Shown: positions 7,302-15,224 of the stretch, piece after piece
Position numbering within the stretch: the stretch's first letter is position 1
Layout: every line of letters begins with the position of its first letter
NCBI RefSeq assembly: GCF_015694525.1
Contig: NZ_JADQDM010000011.1
Span: forward strand, 92,068 to 156,067
Length of the DNA: 64,000 bases
Direction of reading: 5' to 3'
Source: Hymenobacter ruricola
GTDB taxonomy: Bacteria > Bacteroidota > Bacteroidia > Cytophagales > Hymenobacteraceae
The notes under the pieces: model-generated
Told to the model about the DNA's origin: nothing
The model's input: only the letters and a program-made list of their open reading frames with translations
Database searches by the model: none
Made by a program: the position numbers and the translations under genes

Positions 7302-8297
7302 CTAATCAAGCAGGCTAGAATAGGCATCATCGGAAGCTTTTTTAGTGGCGGCGAAAGATTGTTGGGCTTGCGGCTTTTCGTTGAGCACGGCGTTGAAGTC
7401 GCCGTTTTGGTACTTGTTGAGCAGGGCCTGTCCCTTCTCGGACATGACGCCGTTCTGGATGTCCATCTCCTTGACGAACTCCTGCGAGTAGCGCATGGCC
7501 TGCTTGATTTGGCCCAGCTGCTGGGCCATGTCCTGGGCCACGCGGTCGGTGGCCAGGTCAAAGAAGTACTTTTTGTCGGGGTCGCCGCGCAGGATATTCA
7601 TGGCCGCGCGCATGCCCGAGCTCGTGCGCTTCACCAAGGCGTATTCGTCTTTCAAGAGGTTGACCTTGAACTTGCTGCCGTCAATCTGGCGCAGGGCCGC
7701 TTTCAGGATTTGGCGCATCACCAAGCTCACGTTGGCCGTCGTGGTGGCCATGGGCTGCAGGCGCTGGTTGTAGTCCTGAATCTGGGCGGCGCGGCTGGCG
7801 TAGCTCTCGGCCATGTCCTTTTCGCCCTGCCGGGCGGCCGAACTGGCCAGGGCCAGGTACTCTTTCATCTGGGCGTCGTTGGCGGCGAGCTTGCGCTTGA
7901 CCAGTTCGTGGGCGCCCTCGATATTGGTGACTTCAGCGTCCATCTTGCGGGCCTCTTTCTCAGTGTTGCGGATGTAGTCTTCCATCACCCCGATGGGGTC
8001 GGTGTTGACAAAAATCCCGGCCATGGTGCGCAGCACCCGCTGCCCGGCGTACCAGAGCCCGGCCTGAATGCGCTTGTTGGTGGCCAGCAAAAACAGCACG
8101 AACAAGACGCCCAGGCCAATGCCCAGCTTCACGGTGTCGAACACCATGTCGACCAGGAAGGGCAGAATCACGCCCCAGTAGTACACGGCTGTGCCAGCCA
8201 GGCCCAGGAGCACCACGCGCCCGGCCATTTTCTCCGGCTTCTGCCATTTGGGGAGGCCGGTGTCGGTATCAGAAGTAGTTGTGAGCAAAGTGTTCAT
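7302..8297 (-). CDS. Two-TM protein with long coiled-coil region, function unknown
   Basis: This 331-residue protein has two hydrophobic segments near the N-terminus (about 27-45, VVLLGLAGTAVYYWGVIL, and 55-73, LGIGLGVLFVLFLLATN). A long, charged, helical region follows (about 95-250) with heptad-like patterns around KEARKMDAEVTNIEG and KRKLAANDAQMKEYLALAS. The soluble part recalls PspA/IM30-like or TelA-like helical proteins only in overall style; I recognise no family motif. It follows the coiled-coil gene at 8302-9000 with a 4-base gap, so the two are very likely cotranscribed and perhaps interact. Its place upstream of the receptor-OmpA gene suggests a membrane-side accessory of the transporter. 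Confidence 0.75.
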   Translation of the reverse strand: MNTLLTTTSDTDTGLPKWQKPEKMAGRVVLLGLAGTAVYYWGVILPFLVDMVFDTVKLGIGLGVLFVLFLLATNKRIQAGLWYAGQRVLRTMAGIFVNTDPIGVMEDYIRNTEKEARKMDAEVTNIEGAHELVKRKLAANDAQMKEYLALASSAARQGEKDMAESYASRAAQIQDYNQRLQPMATTTANVSLVMRQILKAALRQIDGSKFKVNLLKDEYALVKRTSSGMRAAMNILRGDPDKKYFFDLATDRVAQDMAQQLGQIKQAMRYSQEFVKEMDIQNGVMSEKGQALLNKYQNGDFNAVLNEKPQAQQSFAATKKASDDAYSSLLD

Positions 8298-8301
8298 GGC
8301 T

Positions 8302-9000
8302 TTAGGCGTTTGAAGAAGTGGTGGAAGGAGAGGGGTTGAGGAAGTTTTGGGCGGCCTGGCGGTGGGCCTGCAAGTCAGCCGCGGCGGCGGCGTTGGCCAG
8401 CTCGTAGGAAGCCAGCGCGGCCTGGGTTTTCTGCTTTTCGGCCTGCCCCTGCTGCTGGATTTCGAGCAGCTGTTGATTTTTCTGGGCGAGCTGCTCGGTG
8501 AGCGCGGCTACTTCGGCTTGCAGCTGCGTCTCGCGCTGTTGCAGCAGCGCCAGCGGGCCGGGCGTGGCTTTGGCGGTGGGGCTTTCGCCCATCTTTTCGC
8601 GGTGGCGCTGCAGCACCCGGGCGCGGTCTTCGGCCAGCTTGGTGGCCAGCTGCTCGGCCGAGGCCAGCAGCGCCGCCTGGTTCACGCCGGTGAGGGCGGC
8701 GAAGGCGTTGAAGGCCGTTTGGTAGAGCAGCGGGCCGGTGAGGCCGCTGCTGGCCATGCTGGTCACCATCTTGGTGTAGGCCCCGAAGTCCTTGCCGTCG
8801 CCGGCCAGCAGGCCCGCGATGTGGTCGAGGTGGCGCTGCTCGGCCTGGGCCACGAGCGGCGCCGGGCCGGCCGGCGCGGGCGCGTCGGCCACGGGCTGGG
8901 GCGGCAGCGGCCGCGGCGTGGGAGCAGCGACCGGGGCCCTTTCATCTTCTTCGATGAAAAAGCCCTTGGCGGCTTTGGTGAAGTTGTTAAGAATGGCCAT
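8302..9000 (-). CDS. Coiled-coil protein, first gene of the ABC/OmpA operon
   Basis: The protein has 232 residues from the ATG at 9000 (MAILNNFTKAAKGFFIEEDE). I preferred this over an upstream start at 9036 because the helix-forming N-terminus begins here. The first 14 residues could form an amphipathic, membrane-touching helix. A Pro/Ala-rich linker (about 24-50) follows, then a helical segment (about 55-135) and a coiled coil (about 150-205, with LLQQRETQLQAEVAALTEQL). No enzymatic motif is seen and the protein lacks a signal peptide, so it is probably cytoplasmic. It heads the minus-strand cluster ending at 2650. PspA-like behaviour is a guess from the layout. Confidence 0.72.
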   Translation of the reverse strand: MAILNNFTKAAKGFFIEEDERAPVAAPTPRPLPPQPVADAPAPAGPAPLVAQAEQRHLDHIAGLLAGDGKDFGAYTKMVTSMASSGLTGPLLYQTAFNAFAALTGVNQAALLASAEQLATKLAEDRARVLQRHREKMGESPTAKATPGPLALLQQRETQLQAEVAALTEQLAQKNQQLLEIQQQGQAEKQKTQAALASYELANAAAAADLQAHRQAAQNFLNPSPSTTSSNA

Positions 9001-9391
9001 GGTAGCGTGCGTTTGGTGACTTGCACCTAATGCCAATACCAGTGCCGTTTCGGAAATAATTTATTGAAAAATTGATTTTATAATTGATATACAGTTGATT
9101 AAATAAAAATCCCCGCCCGGCGTGGGGCCGGGCGGGGACTGGTTTTTTCCAAAATGGAAAGACTAATTTTTCATAACAACAAAAGCAGCGCGACCCCACG
9201 GCGCCGTTGCCGGCCTCGCCGCCCCGCCTTCTATCGGCTTGCCAAGCCCGGCATTACAGCAAGCCCGTCATATTGTATGCGGGCAGCGGGCGGCCACTCT
9301 GTAAAGCCGCAACTCAGCTTTTGAGGGCCTGTGCGCTGGGTTGCGCGTCGGCGCGCGCCACGCGCGCCATTGGTTTGTGACTAACGATACC
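9001..9391. other. Intergenic region between two minus-strand transcription units
   Basis: These 391 bases hold no convincing gene. They contain the terminator at 9105-9150, a short GC hairpin at 9350-9368 (ggcgcgcg-cca-cgcgcgcc), and the 5' region of the operon starting at 9000. I found no clear TAnnTTTG box for that operon. Confidence 0.6.
9105..9150 (-). terminator. Intrinsic terminator downstream of the lacI-type gene
   Basis: A perfect 12-bp inverted repeat (tccccgcccggc at 9110-9121 and its complement at 9127-9138) with a 5-base loop is followed on the minus strand by an AT-rich tail starting ATTTTTATTTAA. It also has a T-run on the plus side, so it could act in both directions. It lies downstream of the LacI-type gene. 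Confidence 0.8.
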
Positions 9392-10570
9392 TTATATGCT
9401 GAGCCGGAACAAGTCGCCTTCGCCCTTTAGCGACGACTGGCGGATTTTTAAATCTCCGGAAATTACGAAGGTGCGGGGCTGAAAATTCTCTTTCTGCTGC
9501 ACTTGCTCCAGAAAAAGCCGGGCCGCCTGCTGGCCGATGCGGTAGGGGTGCAGGTCGACGGTGGTGAGGGCCGGCTCTATCATGGCGGCCATGAACTCAT
9601 CGCCGTAGCCCACCACGGCCATTTGCTGAGGCACGCGCACGCCGCGTTTTTTCAAGGCGACCAGCAGGTCAAAGGCATTGGTGTAGTTGATGGCAAAAAT
9701 GGCGTCGGGCGGCTCGGGCAGCGCCAGCCAAGCGTCGAGCGTCGCTTCGGCCTCTTCGGTGCGGAACTCGATGTGAGCCTCGTACTCAGGGCGCAGCGGT
9801 AGGTGGTAGCGCTTGAGGGCGTGCTGGTAGCCGGCCAGGCGGTTGCGGCTGATGAGCAGCGACTCGGGCCCGGCCAGGATGGCAATGCGCCGGGCGCCCT
9901 GCTGGATGAGGTGTTCGGTGACGTTGTAGGCTCCGTTCCAGTCGTCGAGGATGACCTTGGCGCTTTCCACCTCGTTGCTCACCCGGTCGAAGTGCACCAC
10001 CGGAATGCCGCGGCAGGCGCTGGGCTTCACGTGGTCGAAGTTCTCGGTTTCGCGCGAGTGGCAGATGAGCAGGCCATCGACCTGGCTGGCCACCAGGGCC
10101 TGCACGTTGCTCACCTCGGTGCGGTACGATTCCTTCGACTGGCAAATCATCACCCGGTAGCCGGCCTCGGTGGCCACGGCCTGGATGCCACTCACGGCCG
10201 TGGCGAAAAACGGCCGTTCCAGGTCCGGTATCAGCACGCCCAGGGTGTGGGTTTCGCGGCTTTTGAGGCTCTGGGCCAGCAGGTTGGGCTGGTAGTCGAG
10301 CAGCCGGGCGGCGTCGAGGATGGCCTGGCGGGTGACGGGGCTGATGTCGGTGTGCCCGTTCAGGGCCCGCGACACCGTGGACGAGGCCACGCCCACGGCC
10401 TTGGCCACGTCGCCGATGGTGGTCTGGACGCGGCGCCGGTCCGGCGCCGGGCCGGTTTTTTCTTCCGTGAAATGATAGTCGCACGCCTTGCAGAGGTAGC
10501 GCTGCCGGCCCCGCACAAACCCAGCCTTCAATACTGAATCGGGAAGCTTGCATTTGACGCAGGTGGTCAT
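9392..10570 (-). CDS. LacI-family regulator with an N-terminal zinc ribbon
   Basis: This 392-residue protein is a LacI/GalR regulator with an unusual start. Residues 1-35 form a four-Cys zinc ribbon (Cys4, Cys7, Cys27, Cys30, with GFVRGRQRYLCKACDYHFT) of the kind found at the N-terminus of IS1/IS1595 transposases. A short linker leads to the LacI helix-turn-helix (about 51-75, TIGDVAKAVGVASSTVSRAL), the hinge helix around LLAQSLKS and a sugar-binding periplasmic-binding-like core (about 105-390). It is divergent from the xylan/glucuronate locus starting at 10896, and a 34-bp palindrome lies between them, so it is the likely regulator of that locus. The inducer may be a xylan-derived sugar or uronate; this is inference. 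Confidence 0.92.
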   Translation of the reverse strand: MTTCVKCKLPDSVLKAGFVRGRQRYLCKACDYHFTEEKTGPAPDRRRVQTTIGDVAKAVGVASSTVSRALNGHTDISPVTRQAILDAARLLDYQPNLLAQSLKSRETHTLGVLIPDLERPFFATAVSGIQAVATEAGYRVMICQSKESYRTEVSNVQALVASQVDGLLICHSRETENFDHVKPSACRGIPVVHFDRVSNEVESAKVILDDWNGAYNVTEHLIQQGARRIAILAGPESLLISRNRLAGYQHALKRYHLPLRPEYEAHIEFRTEEAEATLDAWLALPEPPDAIFAINYTNAFDLLVALKKRGVRVPQQMAVVGYGDEFMAAMIEPALTTVDLHPYRIGQQAARLFLEQVQQKENFQPRTFVISGDLKIRQSSLKGEGDLFRLSI

Positions 10571-10641
10571 ATTAAATTGTATTTAGTTTAGAAAATTGCC
10601 TGTGCAACGGCGCTGTGGCAGCCCTGCTGTGAGTACTCACT

Positions 10642-10649
10642 CAAATATA
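10642..10649 (-). promoter_or_regulatory. -7 box of the lacI-type gene
   Basis: On the minus strand the sequence is TATATTTG, an exact match to the Bacteroidota -7 consensus TAnnTTTG. Transcription would start near 10636, giving a leader of about 65 bases before the ATG at 10570. No strong -33 TTTG at the ideal distance is visible. Confidence 0.55.
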
Positions 10650-10690
10650 ACGAACAAAAAAAATTTTCAGCCACATTAACAGAAAGTTAT

Positions 10691-10724
10691 CTATCGGCAT
10701 CGTTTCCGGAAACGATGCCGATAG
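10691..10724. promoter_or_regulatory. 34-bp perfect palindrome, putative LacI-type operator
   Basis: The half-site ctatcggcatcgtttcc (10691-10707) is followed directly by its exact complement (10708-10724). The centre cgtttcc|ggaaacg is typical of LacI-family operators with a central CpG. The site lies between the divergent regulator and uxuA. A partial copy of the core (gtttccgg) occurs near 10776-10783 and may be an auxiliary half-site. A hairpin role in RNA is possible, but nothing upstream needs terminating. Confidence 0.75.
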
Positions 10725-10895
10725 TTTTGGCGCCAATGCACTGAAATTTGGCCGATTTCGACAGAATCAATTGCTGGTTTCCGGTTCTACATTCGACAGC
10801 AGGTTCGCTAAACGACCTATCGGCCGCATTTACGGTTCTTCGGATAGTAAGCCGGTCCCGGTATAACACAAATTGTATTTTACCTTAAGCGCGTC

Positions 10896-12140
10896 ATGCT
10901 TCATACCATGCGTTGGTTCGGGCCGCACGACCCGGTTTCGCTCTTCGACCTCCGCCAGGCGGGCTGCGCCGGGGTGGTGACGGCCCTGCACCAGCTGCCG
11001 GTGGGTGCGGTGTGGCCGGTGGCGGAGATTGCAGCGCGCCAGCGCCTGATTGAGGCCGATAACGCCACGCACGCCCCCCTGCACTGGGCCGTGGTGGAAA
11101 GCCTGCCGGTGCACGAAGACATCAAAAAGGGCCGCCCCGCGCGCAAGCAGTACATCGAGAACTACAAAGCCTCGCTGCGCAACCTGGCCGCCTGCGGCAT
11201 CCGCACGGTGTGCTACAACTTCATGCCGGTGCTGGACTGGTCGCGCACCAACCTGCGCTACGAAATGCCCGACGGCTCGCGGGCGCTACGCTTTGTGTGG
11301 CAGGATTTTGCGGTGTTCGACCTCTGCATTCTGAAGCGGACGGGCGCGGAAACGGATTACGAAGCCTCGGTGGTGGCCGCCGCCCGGCAGCAGTTTGCCG
11401 CCATGAGCGCCGCGGAAATCGCCGGCCTCACCAACACGGTGCTGCTGGGCCTGCCCGGTTCGGAAGAGGCCTTTGAGCTGACCAATTTCCAGGGCCTGCT
11501 GGACGAGTACGCGGCCATCGACGCCGAGGCACTGCGCGACAACCTGCACCACTTCATCCGGCAGGTGGCCCCGGTGGCTGAGGAACTGGGCATCGGCCTG
11601 TGCATTCACCCCGACGACCCGCCGTACCCGCTGCTGGGCCTGCCCCGCGTGGTGAGCACGGCCGACGACCTGGCCCGGCTGTTTGCGGCTTGCGACGTGC
11701 CGGCCAACGGCCTCACGTTCTGCACGGGCTCGCTGGGCGTGCGGGCCGATAACGACCTGCCGGCCATTGCCCGGCAGTTTGCCTCGCGCATCCATTTCGT
11801 GCACCTGCGCGCCACCAAGCGCGAGGAAAACCCGCGCAACTTCCACGAAGCCGACCACCTGGCCGGCGACGTGGACATGTACGCCGTGGTGCGCGAGCTG
11901 GTGCTGGAAGAGCAGCGCCGCGTCGCGAAAGGACTGAGCATCAGTGTACTACCCATGCGCCCCGACCACGGCCACCAGATGCTCGACGACCTTCACAAGA
12001 AAACCTACCCTGGCTACTCGGCCATTGGCCGCCTGCGCGGGCTGGCCGAGCTGCGGGGCCTGGAATACGGCATCCGCCGGGGCCTGGCCGCCGAGGCTCC
12101 GCCCGCGGTGCGGCACGCCGAAATCGCCCAGCTCGCCTAA
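10896..12140 (+). CDS. uxuA: Mannonate dehydratase UxuA
   Basis: This 414-residue enzyme dehydrates D-mannonate to 2-keto-3-deoxygluconate in hexuronate breakdown. The N-terminus RWFGPHDPVSLFDLRQAG and GVVTALHQLP match UxuA closely. The metal-site motif IHPDDPP and the segment VHLRATKRE followed by FHEADHLAGDVDMY are also family hallmarks. The length is slightly above the usual 390-400. It is the first gene of the plus-strand locus and lies 24 bases before the GH67 gene. That matches a role in consuming the glucuronic acid released from xylan side chains. The start at 10896 puts MRW at the expected position. Confidence 0.95.
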   Translation: MLHTMRWFGPHDPVSLFDLRQAGCAGVVTALHQLPVGAVWPVAEIAARQRLIEADNATHAPLHWAVVESLPVHEDIKKGRPARKQYIENYKASLRNLAACGIRTVCYNFMPVLDWSRTNLRYEMPDGSRALRFVWQDFAVFDLCILKRTGAETDYEASVVAAARQQFAAMSAAEIAGLTNTVLLGLPGSEEAFELTNFQGLLDEYAAIDAEALRDNLHHFIRQVAPVAEELGIGLCIHPDDPPYPLLGLPRVVSTADDLARLFAACDVPANGLTFCTGSLGVRADNDLPAIARQFASRIHFVHLRATKREENPRNFHEADHLAGDVDMYAVVRELVLEEQRRVAKGLSISVLPMRPDHGHQMLDDLHKKTYPGYSAIGRLRGLAELRGLEYGIRRGLAAEAPPAVRHAEIAQLA

Positions 12141-12164
12141 CCACCCTCTCCCCAAATCCCACCC

Positions 12165-14285
12165 ATGTTGCTCCGGTCTCTTTTGCTACTCCTGGCTATT
12201 GTTGCCGCCGCGCCCCGCTGCGTGGCCGACGACGGCTATCGGCTGTGGCTGAAGTATGACCTGGTAGCCGATGCCACGCAGCGGGCGCAGTTCCGGGCCG
12301 TCGCGCAGTACATCGCCGCCAGCGGCAATGATGTGGTGCTGAAAACGGCCGCGGCCGAGCTGCAGCGCGGCTTGCAGGGACTGCTGGGCCAGGCGGTGCC
12401 GGTGGTGGCAGCTGCGCCGGTCGGCACGCAGCGCGGCGTTGTTTTAACCATAAATCCGACTGCAAACGTTTTTGGTAGCTCGACCAGCCGGGATGCTTAC
12501 CACATTGCGCCGCAGGGCCGCCACCTGGCCGTGACGGGTAGGAGCGGGGCGGGCGTGCTCTACGGCGTATTTGCGCTGCTGCGGCAGCTGCAAACCGGCC
12601 AAGCCATTGCTAATCTGACCCTGACCAGCAGCCCGCGCATTCAGTACCGGCTGCTCAACCATTGGGACAACCCCAACGGGACGGTGGAGCGGGGCTACGC
12701 GGGCGCCAGCATCTGGAAATGGAACGAATTGCCCCAGCGCCTCGACCCGCGCTACACTGATTACGCCCGCGCCAATGCATCCATTGGCCTCAATGGCGTG
12801 GCCATTAACAACGTGAATGCCAGTGCGCGCTACCTCACGCCCGAATACCTGGAAAAGGTGAAGGCCCTGGCGGGCGTGTTCCGGCCCTACGGCATCCGGG
12901 TGTATTTGTCGGTGTTCTGGGCGGCGCCCAAGGTCATTGGCGGGCTGAAAACGGCCGACCCGCTCGACCCGCAGGTGCAGCAGTGGTGGGCCGCGAAAAC
13001 CGAGGAGATTTACCGGGTCATTCCGGACTTCGGCGGCTTTCTGGTGAAGGCCAACTCCGAGGGCGAGCCCGGCCCGCAGGACTACGGCCGCAACCACGCC
13101 GAGGGCGCCAACATGCTGGCCGCGGCCCTGGGCGCGCACGACGGCATTGTGATGTGGCGCGCCTTCGTGTACAAGGCCGGCAGCGACGACCGGTTCAAGC
13201 AGGCCTACGAGGAGTTCAAGCCGCTCGATGGCAAGTTTGCGCCCAAAGTGTTGGTGCAGGTGAAAAACGGACCGATTGATTTTCAGGCCCGCGAGCCCTT
13301 TCACCCGCTGTTTGGGGCCATGCCGCGCACGCCGCTGGTGCTGGAAGTGCAGCTCACGCAGGAGTATTTGGGCATGGCCACGCACCTGGTGTACCTGGCG
13401 CCGCTGTTCAAGGAGTGCCTCAATGCCGACACCCAAACCCAAGGCCCCGGCTCGACGGTGGCCCGGGTGGTGGACGGTAGCCTCGACCAGCACCGCCTCA
13501 GCGGCATTGCGGGCGTGGCCAACATCGGCGCCGACCGCAACTGGACCGGCCACCCCCTGGGCCAGGCCAACTGGTACGCCTTCGGCCGCCTGGCCTGGGA
13601 CCACACGCTGAGCTCGGCCGCCATTGCCACCGAATGGACCAAAATGACGCTGACCCGCGAGCCCCGGGCCGTGGCCAGCATCGTGGACCTGATGGACCGC
13701 TCGCGCGACATCTACGTGCGCTACACCACGCCGCTGGGCCTGCACCACATCATGGGCCAGAACATTCACTACGGCCCCGAGCCCTGGCTGGCCCAGGCCG
13801 GCCGGCCCGACTGGACCGCCGTGTACTACCACAAAGCCGATTCCGCGGGCCTGGGCTTCAACCGCACCGCCACCGGCTCCAACGCGCTGGCGCTGTACTC
13901 CGCCGGCGTGCAGCAGGAGTGGGGCGACCCCCAAACCTGCCCGCTCAACTACCTGCTCTGGTTCCACCACGTGGGCTGGCGGCAGCCGCTGCCCACCGGC
14001 CGCAGCCTCTGGCACGAGCTGGTGACGCGCTACTATACCGGCGCCGACTCGGTGACCTGGATGCAGCAGCGCTGGGCCAGCGTGCAGCCCGCCGTGGACG
14101 CGGCCCTGCACGCCGACGTGGCGGCCCGGCTCGAAATCCAGCGGCGCGAGGCCCTGTGGTGGCGCGACGCCTGCGTGCTCTACTTCCAAACCTATTCCAA
14201 ACAACCCATTCCCGCGCCCTTCGCGCCGCCCACCCGCACGCTGGCCGAAGTCAAAAACCTGGTCGACCTCTACCAGCTCAAGTAA
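12165..14285 (+). CDS. Alpha-glucuronidase, GH67
   Basis: This 706-residue protein has a signal peptide (MLLRSLLLLLAIVAAA), so it probably acts in the periplasm. GH67 enzymes remove 4-O-methyl-glucuronic acid from the non-reducing end of xylo-oligosaccharides. The general acid Glu is in VKANSEGEPGPQDYG, and the two acidic residues that activate water are in GPIDFQAREPF and VQLTQEYLG. Other GH67 hallmarks are LLNHWDNPNGTVERGYAG near the N-terminal third and LGLHHIMGQNIHYGPEPW near the C-terminus. It sits between uxuA and the SDR, so the released glucuronate can go directly into that pathway. Confidence 0.95.
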   Translation: MLLRSLLLLLAIVAAAPRCVADDGYRLWLKYDLVADATQRAQFRAVAQYIAASGNDVVLKTAAAELQRGLQGLLGQAVPVVAAAPVGTQRGVVLTINPTANVFGSSTSRDAYHIAPQGRHLAVTGRSGAGVLYGVFALLRQLQTGQAIANLTLTSSPRIQYRLLNHWDNPNGTVERGYAGASIWKWNELPQRLDPRYTDYARANASIGLNGVAINNVNASARYLTPEYLEKVKALAGVFRPYGIRVYLSVFWAAPKVIGGLKTADPLDPQVQQWWAAKTEEIYRVIPDFGGFLVKANSEGEPGPQDYGRNHAEGANMLAAALGAHDGIVMWRAFVYKAGSDDRFKQAYEEFKPLDGKFAPKVLVQVKNGPIDFQAREPFHPLFGAMPRTPLVLEVQLTQEYLGMATHLVYLAPLFKECLNADTQTQGPGSTVARVVDGSLDQHRLSGIAGVANIGADRNWTGHPLGQANWYAFGRLAWDHTLSSAAIATEWTKMTLTREPRAVASIVDLMDRSRDIYVRYTTPLGLHHIMGQNIHYGPEPWLAQAGRPDWTAVYYHKADSAGLGFNRTATGSNALALYSAGVQQEWGDPQTCPLNYLLWFHHVGWRQPLPTGRSLWHELVTRYYTGADSVTWMQQRWASVQPAVDAALHADVAARLEIQRREALWWRDACVLYFQTYSKQPIPAPFAPPTRTLAEVKNLVDLYQLK

Positions 14286-14309
14286 CCATTCCCTGCAAAA
14301 CTCCCCGAC

Positions 14310-15155
14310 ATGAATAAGCTGTCGCCTGCTCACGGCCTCCATTCCAACGGCCATACTTCTTCTTCCAACGGCGTCGTCACGGCGGCGCAGCAGCGGCACG
14401 CCGACGTGTTTTCGCTCGACGGCAAGCTGGCGCTCATCACCGGCGGCGGCACCGGCATCGGGCTCGAAATAGCCCGCTGCATGGCCCAGGCCGGCGCCAC
14501 GGTGGTCATCACGGGGCGGCGCGAGGCGGTGCTGCAAGAGGCCGTGGCCGACCTGGGCGAATCGGCCGAATACCTGGTGAACGACATCACCGACCTCGGC
14601 TCCATCGAAGGGCTGGTGGCCGAGATTGAAGCCACCTACGGCGCGCTCGACATCCTGGTGAACAACGCCGGCATCAACCTCAAAAAGCCCGCGCTGGAGG
14701 TAACCGACGAGGAATTTAGCCGCATTCTGCACACCAACCTGCACTCGGTATTTGCGCTCACGCGGGCCTGCGCCACTCGCATGGTGGCCCGCAAAAAGGG
14801 CGTCATCCTGATGATTTCCTCGATGGCGGCCTACTACGGCATCGACCGCGTGGTGGCCTACGCGGCCTCCAAGTCGGCGGTGGAGGGCATGGTGAAGGTG
14901 CTGGCCTCGGAGTTTTCCTGCCACAACGTGCGCGTGAACGCCATTGCGCCGGGCTTCATCGAAACCGAGATGAGCCGCACGGCCATGAACTCCGACCCCG
15001 ACCGGCGCGACCGCGCCATGCGCCGCACGCCCATGGGCAGCTTCGGCCAGCCCGAAGACATCGGGCACGCGGCCGTGTTCCTGGCCTCCGACGCCGCCCG
15101 CTACATCACCGGCGCCTCGCTGCCCGTGGACGGCGGCAACTCCATCGGCTTCTGA
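14310..15155 (+). CDS. SDR-family oxidoreductase, probable D-mannonate oxidoreductase (fructuronate reductase)
   Basis: This 281-residue classical short-chain dehydrogenase has TGGGTGIG near residue 48 for cofactor binding, NNAG, and the catalytic Ser (MISSMAAYYG) and Tyr-x-x-x-Lys (YAASK). The end SLPVDGGNSIGF is typical. An N-terminal stretch of about 35 residues rich in Ser, Asn and His precedes the fold. It lies between GH67 and the SusC gene, and its neighbour uxuA makes the fructuronate-to-mannonate step the natural assignment, replacing classical UxuB. The substrate is inferred from context, since SDR sequences alone do not show it. Confidence 0.82.
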   Translation: MNKLSPAHGLHSNGHTSSSNGVVTAAQQRHADVFSLDGKLALITGGGTGIGLEIARCMAQAGATVVITGRREAVLQEAVADLGESAEYLVNDITDLGSIEGLVAEIEATYGALDILVNNAGINLKKPALEVTDEEFSRILHTNLHSVFALTRACATRMVARKKGVILMISSMAAYYGIDRVVAYAASKSAVEGMVKVLASEFSCHNVRVNAIAPGFIETEMSRTAMNSDPDRRDRAMRRTPMGSFGQPEDIGHAAVFLASDAARYITGASLPVDGGNSIGF

Positions 15156-15224
15156 CCGGCCTGCTTCAGGCTCTCATTTCACTAAACGCAACACTCATAA
15201 CCCACCAAAAACCCACTCCATACC

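Larger units (their letters stand above)
10571..10895. other. Divergent control region of the xylan/glucuronate locus
   Basis: These 325 bases separate the regulator from uxuA and hold the lacI -7 box and the 34-bp palindrome. The part just before uxuA is AT-rich (cacaaattgtattttacc at 10867-10884), which may contain its promoter, but no exact TAnnTTTG is present on the plus strand. No gene is supported here. Confidence 0.6.

Noticed and set aside
7127..7327. Possible small membrane protein on the minus strand beginning MPILACLISFLLACG
   Set aside because: The hydrophobic start overlaps the end of the two-TM coiled-coil gene and the rest would be translated from a GTCAT-type arm and a REP. 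No supporting start signal or conservation can be seen.
9031..9047. Sigma-54-like sequence (minus strand cggcac...ttggca) upstream of the operon starting at 9000
   Set aside because: The GG and GC elements are 11 rather than 10 bases apart and the outer T is missing. It is kept only as a weak idea because a sigma-54 activator lies nearby.
10691..10724. Reading the 34-bp palindrome as a transcription terminator
   Set aside because: Although TTTT follows, it lies between divergent genes with nothing to terminate, and its core fits a LacI-type operator.
10687..10869. Short minus-strand open frame in the lacI/uxuA gap
   Set aside because: It runs through the palindrome and has no protein-like pattern or start context.
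12444..15068. Very long open frames opposite GH67, SusC and other GC-rich genes
   Set aside because: They are shadows caused by the GC-rich codon use on the coding strand; their sequences are Gly/His/Val/Ala-rich without any domain.
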